A stretch of 9,404 nt of DNA from an uncultured Faecalicoccus sp. (GCA_902497095.1 CABVDD010000053.1:1-9404), one strand, 5' to 3'; counted from the stretch's first letter, positions 1 through 7,141 are shown. Translations and numbers: made by a program. The notes: generated by a model not told the origin, from the sequence alone.

Positions 1-2
1 TC

Positions 3-125
3 CGGAGTCTGTATGAGATGGGAGTCTATCGGTTTGTCGGTGAGTTCTGGTATACGGGCAATCCGGGATGGAAAGAAGATCTAAGGCAGGCCTGTCAGTT
101 TTTAAGGGATAAATTGGATGTATAG
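3..125 (+). CDS. C-terminal fragment of probable sugar-phosphate 3-epimerase (UlaE/SgbU-like)
   Basis: An open frame enters from the left edge and stops with TAG at 123-125, giving the last 40 residues of a protein. The peptide contains GEFWYTGNPGWKEDL followed by a final helix (RQACQFLRDKLD). An acidic residue next to an aromatic, then a Trp-rich segment and a closing helix of the form A..FL, resembles the end of the xylose-isomerase-like TIM barrel epimerases that act on L-ribulose-5-phosphate or L-xylulose-5-phosphate (UlaE/SgbU). The next gene starts 11 bases later on the same strand, so it is probably the preceding gene of the sugar operon. The fragment is somewhat richer in GC (about 46%) than the genes after it and uses codons such as CGG, CTG and AGG. 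The family call rests on a short tail and could be another sugar isomerase of the same fold. Confidence 0.5.
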   Translation, partial: RSLYEMGVYRFVGEFWYTGNPGWKEDLRQACQFLRDKLDV

Positions 126-136
126 AGGATAATAGT

Positions 137-982
137 ATGTTAGTGACAATGAAAGAAATTTTAGACCGAGCAAAAAAAGAAGGATATGGTGTGACAGCAC
201 CAAATGTTCAAAGTGAAGATACAGTTCGGGCTGTCATTCATGTTGCCCAAGAACTTCATGCACCTATGATTATTGATGTTAATGCGTTTATTCATCCTGA
301 TCTTCCATGGTTTATTCACATGATACGTGAATTAGTGAGTACTTCACCAGTACCATTTGCGATCAACTTAGACCATGGTAAATCATATGAAGATATCATG
401 TTAGGTATACGTTCTGGTTTTACTTCTATTATGGTAGATCGTTCTAGTCTTTCATATGAAGAAAATGTTTTACAGACAAAAGAAGTTGTTAAAATGTGCA
501 AGCCTTTAGGAATCAGCGTTGAAGCAGAATTAGGACACGTCGGTCAAGGTGAAAATTATGCGGTGGATGGTTCAAGCAATTTGACAGAACCAGATATGGC
601 GGCACAATTTATTAAAGAAACAGGCGTGGATTGTTTGGCAATAGCCATTGGGACTGCCCATGGACGATATAAAGGGACTCCTCATATTGATTTTGAACGT
701 TTGCAACAAATTGTAAAGGCTTGTCCGGATACTCCTTTAGTTCTACATGGAGGAAGTGGCACAGGTGATGAAAATTTAGCACGTGCTGTTCGAAGTGGAA
801 TTCAAAAGGTTAATTTGGCAACAGAATTGGTTGTTGCGGGAAAAGAAGAACTGGAAAAATTTATTCAAGATCCAAATTTTGATAAATGGAAGTTAATTCC
901 AAGCTTTATTAAAGGCTATGAAGAACGATTAGCACATTATGTAAAGTTATTTGGACAAGATGGAAAGGCATGGACAAAATAG
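137..982 (+). CDS. Class II fructose/tagatose-bisphosphate aldolase family protein
   Basis: This 281-residue protein is full length for the zinc-dependent class II ketose-bisphosphate aldolases (FbaA/GatY/KbaY type), which split a ketose bisphosphate into dihydroxyacetone phosphate and an aldehyde in the cytosol. Zinc ligands are visible as H80 in NLDHG (with catalytic D79), H175 in GTAHGRYKG and H204 in LVLHGGSG; the ELG motif at 131-133 and the phosphate-binding GIQKVNLATEL segment (221-231) are intact. The ATG at 137 is preceded by AGAGGA at 124-129 with 7 bases of spacing. A second ATG at 149 lacks as good a site. It sits between an epimerase-like tail and a PPC-domain gene in one operon with a DUF1537 kinase, so its substrate may be a sugar or sugar-acid phosphate rather than the glycolytic fructose-1,6-bisphosphate. 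The family is sure; the substrate is not. Confidence 0.93.
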   Translation: MLVTMKEILDRAKKEGYGVTAPNVQSEDTVRAVIHVAQELHAPMIIDVNAFIHPDLPWFIHMIRELVSTSPVPFAINLDHGKSYEDIMLGIRSGFTSIMVDRSSLSYEENVLQTKEVVKMCKPLGISVEAELGHVGQGENYAVDGSSNLTEPDMAAQFIKETGVDCLAIAIGTAHGRYKGTPHIDFERLQQIVKACPDTPLVLHGGSGTGDENLARAVRSGIQKVNLATELVVAGKEELEKFIQDPNFDKWKLIPSFIKGYEERLAHYVKLFGQDGKAWTK

Positions 983-983
983 T

Positions 984-1460
984 ATGATTCGTATTCAAGA
1001 TGCTTGTGGAAAAACAGGAAAAGTTGTAGCCGTACGATTATTACCAAATACAGATTTAATCGAAGGTATAGAAGAAGCTTGTAAAAAGAATGAAATACGT
1101 TATGCATATGCGACGTGTTTTGGAAGCTTCAAACAATGTGGTTATATGTATCTGGTGCCAAAACAAGAAGCTAAAGTGAAAGCTGGATATGGAGAAGTAA
1201 TTACTCGAGAAGGCCCTGTAGAATTCTTAAATGGTACAGGTGTGGTTTGTCAAAATCAAGGACAATATGATACGCATTTTCATGCAACTATGTGTGATCG
1301 TTATGGAACTGTTTTTGGCGGTCATATCGTAAAAGGGACAACTCCTACATTGACTACTGTTGATTTAATATTATTTGAAGTCTCGGATGTACAGATGCTG
1401 CGAGTATCTGATGAAGAAACAGCATTGACACAGTTTTATCCCACTTATGAAGGCAAGTAA
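984..1460 (+). CDS. PPC/DUF296-domain protein
   Basis: A 158-residue protein made almost entirely of one PPC (DUF296) domain. Visible family features are FGSFKQCGY near residues 46-54, YGEV and EGPVE (69-80), LNGTG (82-86), the histidine cluster DTHFHATMCD (96-105) and VFGGH (110-114), and the late TTVDLILFEVSD strand (124-135). In plants this domain occurs in AT-hook DNA-binding proteins, but stand-alone bacterial members have a likely metal site formed by the three histidines, here H98, H100 and H114, and no AT-hook is present. I chose the ATG at 984, one base after the stop of the aldolase gene, because the domain begins there; a TTG at 951 would add 11 residues that lie over the end of the aldolase gene. 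The Shine-Dalgarno candidate (GGAAAGG, 962-968) is distant, so translation is probably coupled. The position inside a sugar-acid operon suggests an enzymatic or metabolite-binding role. Confidence 0.85.
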   Translation: MIRIQDACGKTGKVVAVRLLPNTDLIEGIEEACKKNEIRYAYATCFGSFKQCGYMYLVPKQEAKVKAGYGEVITREGPVEFLNGTGVVCQNQGQYDTHFHATMCDRYGTVFGGHIVKGTTPTLTTVDLILFEVSDVQMLRVSDEETALTQFYPTYEGK

Positions 1461-2673
1461 AATTGGAGTTATCGCAGATGATTTTACTGGTGCATGTGAT
1501 GCGGCTAGTTTTTTAAAGAAAGCTGGACAAAAGGTAGCCCTTTATACAAAAGTACCAAGAATATTAAATAGAGATGCAGATGCATATGTGATTGCTCTTA
1601 AAACTAGAAGTATTTCTTCGCAAGAAGCAATCGAAGATACATTAGAAGCACTTTCTGTTTTGAAAAATGAATCAATTCAAACGGTTTATTTTAAATTTTG
1701 TTCAACATTTGACAGCACACCAAAAGGCAATATTGGCCCAGTTTGTGATGCACTAATGGAAAAGATGCAAGTGCCTTATACTATATTGGCACCTTCATTG
1801 CCGATCAATGGTCGTATAGTACAGGATGGCCTTTTATATGTAAATGGTGTTTTATTACATAAAAGCCCTCTTAAAGATCATCCTTTAAATCCAATGTGGA
1901 GTTCTGATATTGCGACTTTGATGAAACCTCAGAGCAAATATCCTTGTCACAAAATCACAATGGATAGTTTGGATGATAAAAAATTAGAAATGTGGAAAAA
2001 AGAAAGTTCGCACTTTTATTTGATTCCGGATTATGTAACAGATCATGATGGACAAAAGATTGCATCTTACTTTCGGGGCTATCCTTTATTAACTGGTGGT
2101 TCTGGACTGCTTGAACATCTTCCGGAAAGAAAAGAAACAAAAACACAACATCAGAGGATACAGTGTACAAAATCCATAATTCTTTGTGGGAGTTGTTCAA
2201 AAAGAAGTAAAGAACAGATTGAATGTTTTAAAAAACATCAAGGAAAAACTATAGCTTTGTCAGCTAAGCATATTTTGGAAAAACGATTTGAGTTGAATAC
2301 TATTGTACCAGTCTTAGAAAGGACAAATCAGACTTTGTTGATTTATAGTGATGCCATTGAAAAAAATATGTCTATTTTAAGACAAGATACAAATTTTTAT
2401 AAGTATGCTAAAGTCATGGAGAATTTTATGGCTCAATTGGCAAAATATTGTGTTGAACATCATTTTGATCGACTCATAATCGCAGGGGGAGAAACTTCAG
2501 GCGCCGTCTTAAAAGAATTAGGATATTCTGATTTTGTTGTTGGAAGTTCCATTGCTCCAGGAGTACCTTCTTTACTTCCAAAAGATAAAAAGATCCCTGT
2601 ATTTATCTTAAAATCGGGCAATTTTGGACAACTTGATTTTTTTGAAAGAGCTATAGGTGATGTCTATGTATAA
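1447..2673 (+). CDS. otnK: Four-carbon acid sugar kinase (DUF1537), 3-oxo-tetronate kinase-like
   Basis: A 408-residue cytosolic kinase of the DUF1537 family, which phosphorylates four-carbon sugar acids; OtnK makes 3-oxo-tetronate 4-phosphate. The N-terminal substrate domain shows VIADDFTGACDAASF (8-22), KFCSTFDSTPKGNIGP (83-98) and LPINGRIVQDG (118-128). The C-terminal nucleotide-binding domain shows IIAGGETSGAVLKEL (344-358), APGVPSLLP (370-378) and LKSGNFGQLDFF (388-399), all hallmarks of the family, and the length is normal. It overlaps the PPC gene by 14 bases, and no Shine-Dalgarno sequence is seen before the ATG at 1447, so it is probably translated by coupling. The next gene encodes an OtnC-like enzyme, which is the usual partner and the main reason for preferring OtnK over the D-threonate kinase DtnK, which pairs with PdxA2. 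Family certain; exact substrate inferred from context. Confidence 0.87.
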   Translation: MKASKIGVIADDFTGACDAASFLKKAGQKVALYTKVPRILNRDADAYVIALKTRSISSQEAIEDTLEALSVLKNESIQTVYFKFCSTFDSTPKGNIGPVCDALMEKMQVPYTILAPSLPINGRIVQDGLLYVNGVLLHKSPLKDHPLNPMWSSDIATLMKPQSKYPCHKITMDSLDDKKLEMWKKESSHFYLIPDYVTDHDGQKIASYFRGYPLLTGGSGLLEHLPERKETKTQHQRIQCTKSIILCGSCSKRSKEQIECFKKHQGKTIALSAKHILEKRFELNTIVPVLERTNQTLLIYSDAIEKNMSILRQDTNFYKYAKVMENFMAQLAKYCVEHHFDRLIIAGGETSGAVLKELGYSDFVVGSSIAPGVPSLLPKDKKIPVFILKSGNFGQLDFFERAIGDVYV

Positions 2674-3253
2674 TCAAGAGAAAATAGATGAAATACTTTG
2701 GATAGCACACTCATTATATAACAGAGGCTTAGTGCATGGCTGTACAGGAAATATCAGCTTTTGTGATAACGAATATATTTATATTTCCAAAAGTGGCAGT
2801 TGTTTTGGTCGACTAAAATCTTCAGATTTTTCTATTTTGGATCGAAATGGAGAAATAATAAAAGGAATCCCCAGTAAAGAATATCCATTGCATTTGTCTT
2901 TATATGCAGTGAATAAGAAATGCCAGGTCATTATTCATACTCATAGCTACTATACAACGTTATTAACATGCCAAACAGGATCTGTAGAATGTGCAATATC
3001 CAGGTTGTTGAAGAGAACACCTTATCTAGCTATGAAGACAAAACAATATATCGGTCATATTTCATATTACCCGCCTGGAAGCAAAGATTTATTCGATGCA
3101 TTTGATAAAGAAAAAGACGAAAAAACAAATGTATATCTTATGGAACGTCATGGCTTGCTCGTTGGTGAAAAAGATGGAATCAGCGCGATGGATATCATTG
3201 AAGAGATGGAAATGGCCGCCAGACTGGACTATGATATAAGAAAATTTCAATAA
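2666..3253 (+). CDS. otnC: Class II aldolase/adducin family, 3-oxo-tetronate 4-phosphate decarboxylase-like
   Basis: This 195-residue protein belongs to the zinc-dependent class II aldolase/adducin family (fuculose-phosphate aldolase, AraD, OtnC). Visible are GCTGNIS (25-31), the phosphate loop region SKSGSCFG (41-48), acid/base E72 in PSKEYPLH, zinc ligands H91 and H93 in IIHTHS, the PPGS turn (136-139), and H162 in ERHGLLVG. OtnC converts 3-oxo-tetronate 4-phosphate to dihydroxyacetone phosphate and CO2. Its place directly after the DUF1537 kinase fits that role. Three starts are possible: GTG 2657, ATG 2660 and ATG 2666. I prefer 2666 because AGGTG at 2655-2659 then lies 6 bases upstream. 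Any of these overlaps the kinase gene by 8 to 17 bases. It is slightly shorter than the roughly 210-residue members I know. An L-fuculose- or L-ribulose-phosphate-type aldolase/epimerase cannot be excluded. Confidence 0.82.
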   Translation: MYNQEKIDEILWIAHSLYNRGLVHGCTGNISFCDNEYIYISKSGSCFGRLKSSDFSILDRNGEIIKGIPSKEYPLHLSLYAVNKKCQVIIHTHSYYTTLLTCQTGSVECAISRLLKRTPYLAMKTKQYIGHISYYPPGSKDLFDAFDKEKDEKTNVYLMERHGLLVGEKDGISAMDIIEEMEMAARLDYDIRKFQ

Positions 3254-3260
3254 ATAAAAG

Positions 3261-3301
3261 AAAGCAGTAATTCTAGGAATTAAAATGGGAATTACTGCTT
3301 T
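3261..3301. terminator. Bidirectional rho-independent terminator between convergent genes
   Basis: A perfect 13-base inverted repeat pairs 3261-3273 (AAAGCAGTAATTC) with 3289-3301 (GAATTACTGCTTT) around a 15-base loop. On the + strand it is followed by AATTTTATT. On the - strand it is followed by CTTTTATTTA. It starts 7 bases after the stop of the OtnC-like gene and ends 4 bases before the stop of the convergent GH1 gene, so it can end both transcripts. Confidence 0.85.
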
Positions 3302-3305
3302 AATT

Positions 3306-4691
3306 TTATTCAATGAATCCTTTTGTTATACAATCTTTTAACCAGTATAATGACATTTTAGGTTTACGATTATATGTATTTAAGTCTAGTTCTAAAAGTC
3401 CATAGCGGTTTTTAAAAGCATTGATGGCCGAAAGATTATCAATAAAGGACCAAATTAGATAACCATGGCAATTACTTCCTTCTTCTTTTACTTTAAGCGT
3501 ATAGTAAAGATGTCGCTTTAGAAAATCAATACGATATGCATCATCTATTATTCCGTTTATATTACGGAAGCGTTCTTCATTTTCAATGCCGATACCATTT
3601 TCAGATATAAACCAGTCAATATTTCCATACTCATTTTTTAAGCGCATGCCAATATCATAAATGGCTTGTGGATAGATTTCCCATCCGCGATCCGCATTGA
3701 ATTCTCTTTTAGGCCAAAGGTAATCTTCGTAATATATCTTAGAAGAAAATGGTTTATTATAGGCAGTTTGACGAGCTTTTACACGAATTGGAAAATAGTA
3801 ATCAATTCCCAGTATATCAATGGGATATTGGGCAATGAGTTCTAGATCTTTTGGTGTATAAGAGAATAAACAATCATATTTTTTTAATTCTGTAAATATT
3901 TCTTGAGGTATCTTGCCTTTACAATAGGCATCTAAATAGAAACGGACTTCAAATAGATCCGTATAATAGGCTGCTTTTTGGTCTTCTAAAGAAGGAGAAG
4001 CTGGATATACAGGTGTCATATGAACCATCGCTCCCATTTTTATATTTGGATAGTTTTTGGCAATTTTAACGGCTGTTGCGGTAGCTAATATTTTATGAAA
4101 ATGAGCTTGGTAAGCTTTTTTAGGATCGTGAACAAAAGGATACCAGATTTTTTTGATATAGCCATTATCAATTGGAATATTAGGCTCTGTAAACGCAAAC
4201 CATAATTTTACTTCGTCGGCAAAACAATCTAATGCTTTTGTTACATAGTCAGCATAAAGAGAAATGACTTCACGAGATACCCAACCGTCATATTTTTCAA
4301 ATAAAACGGCAGGAATGTCCCAATGTTCTAAAGAAATTATAGGTTCCATTCCATGAGATTTGATAGTCTTTATCACATCTCGGTAGTAACTAACTGCATT
4401 GGGATCAACGATACCTTGCAGCGGATCTTTCATCAATCGAGGCCATTGTATGGTAAAACGAAAAGTATTTAAACCAAAATCAGCCATGGTAGAGATATCT
4501 TCTTTATATCTGTGGTAGAAATCACTGGCTTTTTCCGGGCCGATTTTATTATGCCATAAAGAAGGATTGCTATTAAAAAAGAGTTCAGCCCAACTTTGTT
4601 GTTCCGGTTGTTTTCCGGCAGTTCCTTCTATTTGCCAGGCACTGGAACTTGTACCTAACATAAAATCTTTGGGAATTTGTATTTTTTTCAT
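3306..4691 (-). CDS. GH1 glycosidase, probable 6-phospho-beta-glucosidase (GmuD-like)
   Basis: A 461-residue, full-length glycoside hydrolase family 1 TIM barrel without signal peptide, thus likely cytosolic and acting on phosphorylated disaccharides imported by a PTS. N-terminal SSSAWQIEG (15-23), LEHWDIP (121-127), acid/base E169 in FTEPN, nucleophile E364 in FISENG, and the end motif around residues 417-433 (S421, A422, N424, Y430) are seen. The text around ENEERF, DDAYRIDFLKRHL and NAFKNRYG recalls GmuD-type 6-phospho-beta-glucosidases. Ala at 422, where 6-phospho-beta-galactosidases have Trp, also favours a gluco substrate. Unusually, the Asn before the acid/base Glu is Thr (T168). The start at 4691 has AGGAGGC (4705-4699) with 7 bases of spacing. 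No PTS gene lies in the window. The gene stands alone on this strand, facing the sugar-acid operon. Confidence 0.88.
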   Translation of the reverse strand: MKKIQIPKDFMLGTSSSAWQIEGTAGKQPEQQSWAELFFNSNPSLWHNKIGPEKASDFYHRYKEDISTMADFGLNTFRFTIQWPRLMKDPLQGIVDPNAVSYYRDVIKTIKSHGMEPIISLEHWDIPAVLFEKYDGWVSREVISLYADYVTKALDCFADEVKLWFAFTEPNIPIDNGYIKKIWYPFVHDPKKAYQAHFHKILATATAVKIAKNYPNIKMGAMVHMTPVYPASPSLEDQKAAYYTDLFEVRFYLDAYCKGKIPQEIFTELKKYDCLFSYTPKDLELIAQYPIDILGIDYYFPIRVKARQTAYNKPFSSKIYYEDYLWPKREFNADRGWEIYPQAIYDIGMRLKNEYGNIDWFISENGIGIENEERFRNINGIIDDAYRIDFLKRHLYYTLKVKEEGSNCHGYLIWSFIDNLSAINAFKNRYGLLELDLNTYNRKPKMSLYWLKDCITKGFIE

Positions 4692-4880
4692 GTAAATTGC
4701 CTCCTACTTTGATTCTAAGATAAATATAGGTGTAAGACAATGGCATATCATATCAGATGTACTATTAGAAAAAAAGATTTGTTATTGTGTGAAAAGGATC
4801 GGTAGCTTCAACTATTAGAATGGATGACTCTTTTTTTGTAAGAGGATATCGTATAAAATAGGAAGGAAAAGAGGATTATC
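4692..4880. promoter_or_regulatory. Divergent intergenic region with promoters for the GH1 gene and the cca operon
   Basis: This 189-base non-coding stretch lies between two divergently transcribed genes, so it must hold promoters for both. On the - strand TTGTCT (4740-4735) and TAGAAT (4717-4712) are 17 bases apart, a plausible sigma-A pair, although the start of transcription would then fall very close to the ribosome binding site. On the + strand TATAAA at 4852-4857 could be a -10 box but lacks a clear -35 and would also give a very short leader. The 10-base sequence ACTATTAGAA occurs twice in direct orientation, at 4761-4770 and 4811-4820. No riboswitch or clear catabolite-repression site is seen. 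Individual boxes are tentative. Confidence 0.5.
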
Positions 4881-6188
4881 ATGAGACTTCCCCAAAATAT
4901 TATAGACATTTTATATACTTTGAATATGGCTGGTTATCAGGCTTATGTCGTGGGTGGTTGTGTACGAGATTTTTTGTTGAATCGATCTTGTTCTGATTAT
5001 GATGTTTGTACAAATGCTTTGCCACAAACGGTATTAAGTTTATTTGACCATGCGATTCCTACAGGTATCAAGCATGGAACTATAACCGTTTTAACGCCAG
5101 ATCCAGTTGAAGTGACGACCTTTCGAAGTGAATCATCCTATACAGATCATCGTCATCCGGATACGGTTCAGTTTGTGTCTTCTATCACGGAAGATCTAAA
5201 ACGCAGGGATTTTACGATCAACGCAATGGCATATCATCCCGCTACAGGATTGATCGACCCTTTTGAAGGGAAATCGGATTTAGCTTTAAAAAAAGTTCGT
5301 TGCGTAGGTGATGCCAATCAACGTTTTCAAGAAGATGCTTTGCGCATGATTCGGGCACATCGTTTTTGTGCTAAATTGGGATTTACAATGGACAGGGCTA
5401 CAAAAGAAGCTATACAAAGCAACGTAGAACTGATTCAATGGGTGGCTATAGAGAGAATTTATAAAGAATTATTGGAAATTTTGCGATATGATCCTTATGA
5501 AATTGAGAATATGACACAGTTATTGTCAAAATGGATGCCAGAATTAGAGTGGTGTAAGAGCTGTACGCAAAATAGTCCATGGCATGATACAAATGTGCTT
5601 CATCATTCTTTACGTGCGATATCGTTTCTGACCCCCTTTGATGAAACATTGGCTCTTACACTTTTGTTTCATGATTTAGGAAAGCCGGCAACAAAAACGA
5701 CAAAGGATGGAAGAGATCATTTTTATTCGCATCCTTTAGAAAGTGCTAAAATCGCAAAGCGTATTTGTGATGACTTAAAGTTGAGTCGTCATCAACAAAA
5801 ACTGATTTGTTCACTTGTCAGATATCATGATGAAAAGTTGCCTTTGAAACTTCAGACAATTTATCGTTTTCGAATTCAAGAAGGATTTGATGATGCATGG
5901 ATGCAAAAGTTTTTTAAGATTCGTATTTGTGATTTGAAAGCACATTCCATTAAAGGACAAAAGAGTATACAAGGTGTGCTGGATTTTATAGAGTTTTATG
6001 AAAATAATAAAAATAGACCTATGTGTTTTCAAGACTTAAAAATAAGTGGTAAAGATGTACTTACTTATACATCGTTTCGGGCAGAAAACATTCGCAAAGT
6101 TCTTCAAAGATGTTTAGATCTTACTTTTTATGATCCAAAACAAAATGAAAGAGAAACTTTGATTCAAACTATAAAAAAATGGCGGTGA
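4881..6188 (+). CDS. cca: CCA tRNA nucleotidyltransferase (class II, with HD domain)
   Basis: This 435-residue enzyme adds or repairs the 3'-terminal CCA of tRNAs in the cytosol. The head domain shows VVGGCVRD (23-30), the catalytic pair D39/D41 in SDYD, and RRDFTINAMAY (108-118). The neck has the nucleotide-selecting EDALR (151-155) and the ERIYKEL helix (191-197). A C-terminal HD domain follows, with HDTNVLHHSL (235-244) and LLFHDLGKP (261-269). This head-neck-HD layout is typical of Firmicute class II CCA enzymes; poly(A) polymerase is the main alternative but unlikely in this group. GAGG at 4871-4874 is 6 bases before the ATG. It is the first of six closely spaced genes on this strand, and RmuC follows after 5 bases. 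Confidence 0.93.
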   Translation: MRLPQNIIDILYTLNMAGYQAYVVGGCVRDFLLNRSCSDYDVCTNALPQTVLSLFDHAIPTGIKHGTITVLTPDPVEVTTFRSESSYTDHRHPDTVQFVSSITEDLKRRDFTINAMAYHPATGLIDPFEGKSDLALKKVRCVGDANQRFQEDALRMIRAHRFCAKLGFTMDRATKEAIQSNVELIQWVAIERIYKELLEILRYDPYEIENMTQLLSKWMPELEWCKSCTQNSPWHDTNVLHHSLRAISFLTPFDETLALTLLFHDLGKPATKTTKDGRDHFYSHPLESAKIAKRICDDLKLSRHQQKLICSLVRYHDEKLPLKLQTIYRFRIQEGFDDAWMQKFFKIRICDLKAHSIKGQKSIQGVLDFIEFYENNKNRPMCFQDLKISGKDVLTYTSFRAENIRKVLQRCLDLTFYDPKQNERETLIQTIKKWR

Positions 6189-6193
6189 TATAA

Positions 6194-7141
6194 ATGGAAC
6201 TTTTAATTTTGATCTTGTTGGTGATCGCAATTGTTTGTATGTTGGCTTTAGTTGGTCTTGTGTATATGCAATATAAAAAACAAAACGATCAGGTTTTGTC
6301 AAAAAGATTACAGGAACAGGATCAGAAAACAAGAGAAGAGCTGCATCAAAAACAGATGCGGGATACGTTTCAAAATTTGAATGGTCAAATTCAGATCTTA
6401 CGAAAAGAAAATGCATTGGGTGCACAATCGATTCAAAAGATGCAGGATGATATTTCCAGTATGAATAAAGTGATGACAAATACCAAAATGAGGGGAAATT
6501 GGGGAGAATATCAGCTGCAGGCGTTATTGGAAATTTATGCTGGTCAAAATCCAGAGATTTTTTCCATGCAGTATATGTTGAAGAATGGCAAAATCGCAGA
6601 TGCTATATTACATGTTGCGGGAACTGATAAAATATTGTGCATTGATTCAAAGTTTCCCATGGAAAACTATTTGCACATAGAAGAAGGTGCAAATGAGCAG
6701 GAATATACTCGTCTTTTTAAAATGAATATGAAAAAACATATTGATGATATTGCCACCAAATATATCAATGAACAAACTGTGGAACAAGCTATCTTATTTA
6801 TTCCCAGTGAATCGATTTACCAGTTTGTCTGTGCTAAATGTACAGATACTTTAAATTATGCACTAGAAAAACATGTTTTAATGGCTTCTCCTACAACGCT
6901 AGTAGGCATAATTTTCACGCTTTTGGCAAGCACTAAAGATTTTTATCGCAGTGCGCATATTGAAGAGATTGAAAAAAACATTTTAGCTTTGCAAGAAGAT
7001 GCGCATCGTTTGGATCAGCGATCTCAAAAGGCAAAACAATCTTTAGAAAGTTTGGTGCAGCAATTTCATTCGATTTCTGTTAGTGCCTCTAAAATCACAA
7101 AACGGATGGATACTATTATTGAAGGAAAGGAGAATGCATAG
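6194..7141 (+). CDS. rmuC: RmuC-family DNA recombination protein
   Basis: A 315-residue RmuC-family protein. Residues 3-27 form one hydrophobic membrane segment, followed by a charged, Gln-rich coiled coil (about 28-95). The nuclease-like domain then shows MRGNWGEYQL (99-108), ADAILH with D136 and CIDSKFP (149-155; D151, K153 of a PD-(D/E)xK core), FIPSESIY (202-209) and ASPTTLVG (231-238). A second coiled coil covers about 257-295. RmuC limits DNA rearrangement at inverted repeats in Escherichia coli; its biochemical role is poorly known. It is shorter than the 475-residue E. coli protein, as in many Firmicutes. The GGCGGTGA at 6181-6188 overlaps the stop of cca and lies 5 bases before the ATG. 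Its TAG stop shares one base with the GTG start of the macro-domain gene, so the two are translationally linked. Confidence 0.92.
   Translation: MELLILILLVIAIVCMLALVGLVYMQYKKQNDQVLSKRLQEQDQKTREELHQKQMRDTFQNLNGQIQILRKENALGAQSIQKMQDDISSMNKVMTNTKMRGNWGEYQLQALLEIYAGQNPEIFSMQYMLKNGKIADAILHVAGTDKILCIDSKFPMENYLHIEEGANEQEYTRLFKMNMKKHIDDIATKYINEQTVEQAILFIPSESIYQFVCAKCTDTLNYALEKHVLMASPTTLVGIIFTLLASTKDFYRSAHIEEIEKNILALQEDAHRLDQRSQKAKQSLESLVQQFHSISVSASKITKRMDTIIEGKENA

Noticed and set aside
951..983. TTG start giving the PPC protein 11 extra residues
   Set aside because: These residues lie over the end of the aldolase gene in another frame, and the family domain begins at the ATG at 984.
1955..2200. Antisense open frame within the kinase gene
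   Set aside because: No start signal or family resemblance, and the opposite strand is a well-conserved kinase. The other antisense frames at 316-501, 3089-3313, 5446-5649, 5811-6032, 6114-6479, 7668-7853, 7944-8162 and 8658-8867 were dropped for the same kind of reason.
2657..2665. GTG 2657 or ATG 2660 as start of the OtnC-like gene
   Set aside because: AGGTG at 2655-2659 overlaps or abuts these codons; it is properly placed only for ATG 2666.
4828..4844. Short inverted repeat CTCTT/AAGAG upstream of cca as a terminator or attenuator
   Set aside because: Only five base pairs, no strong GC content, and no T run after it on the + strand.
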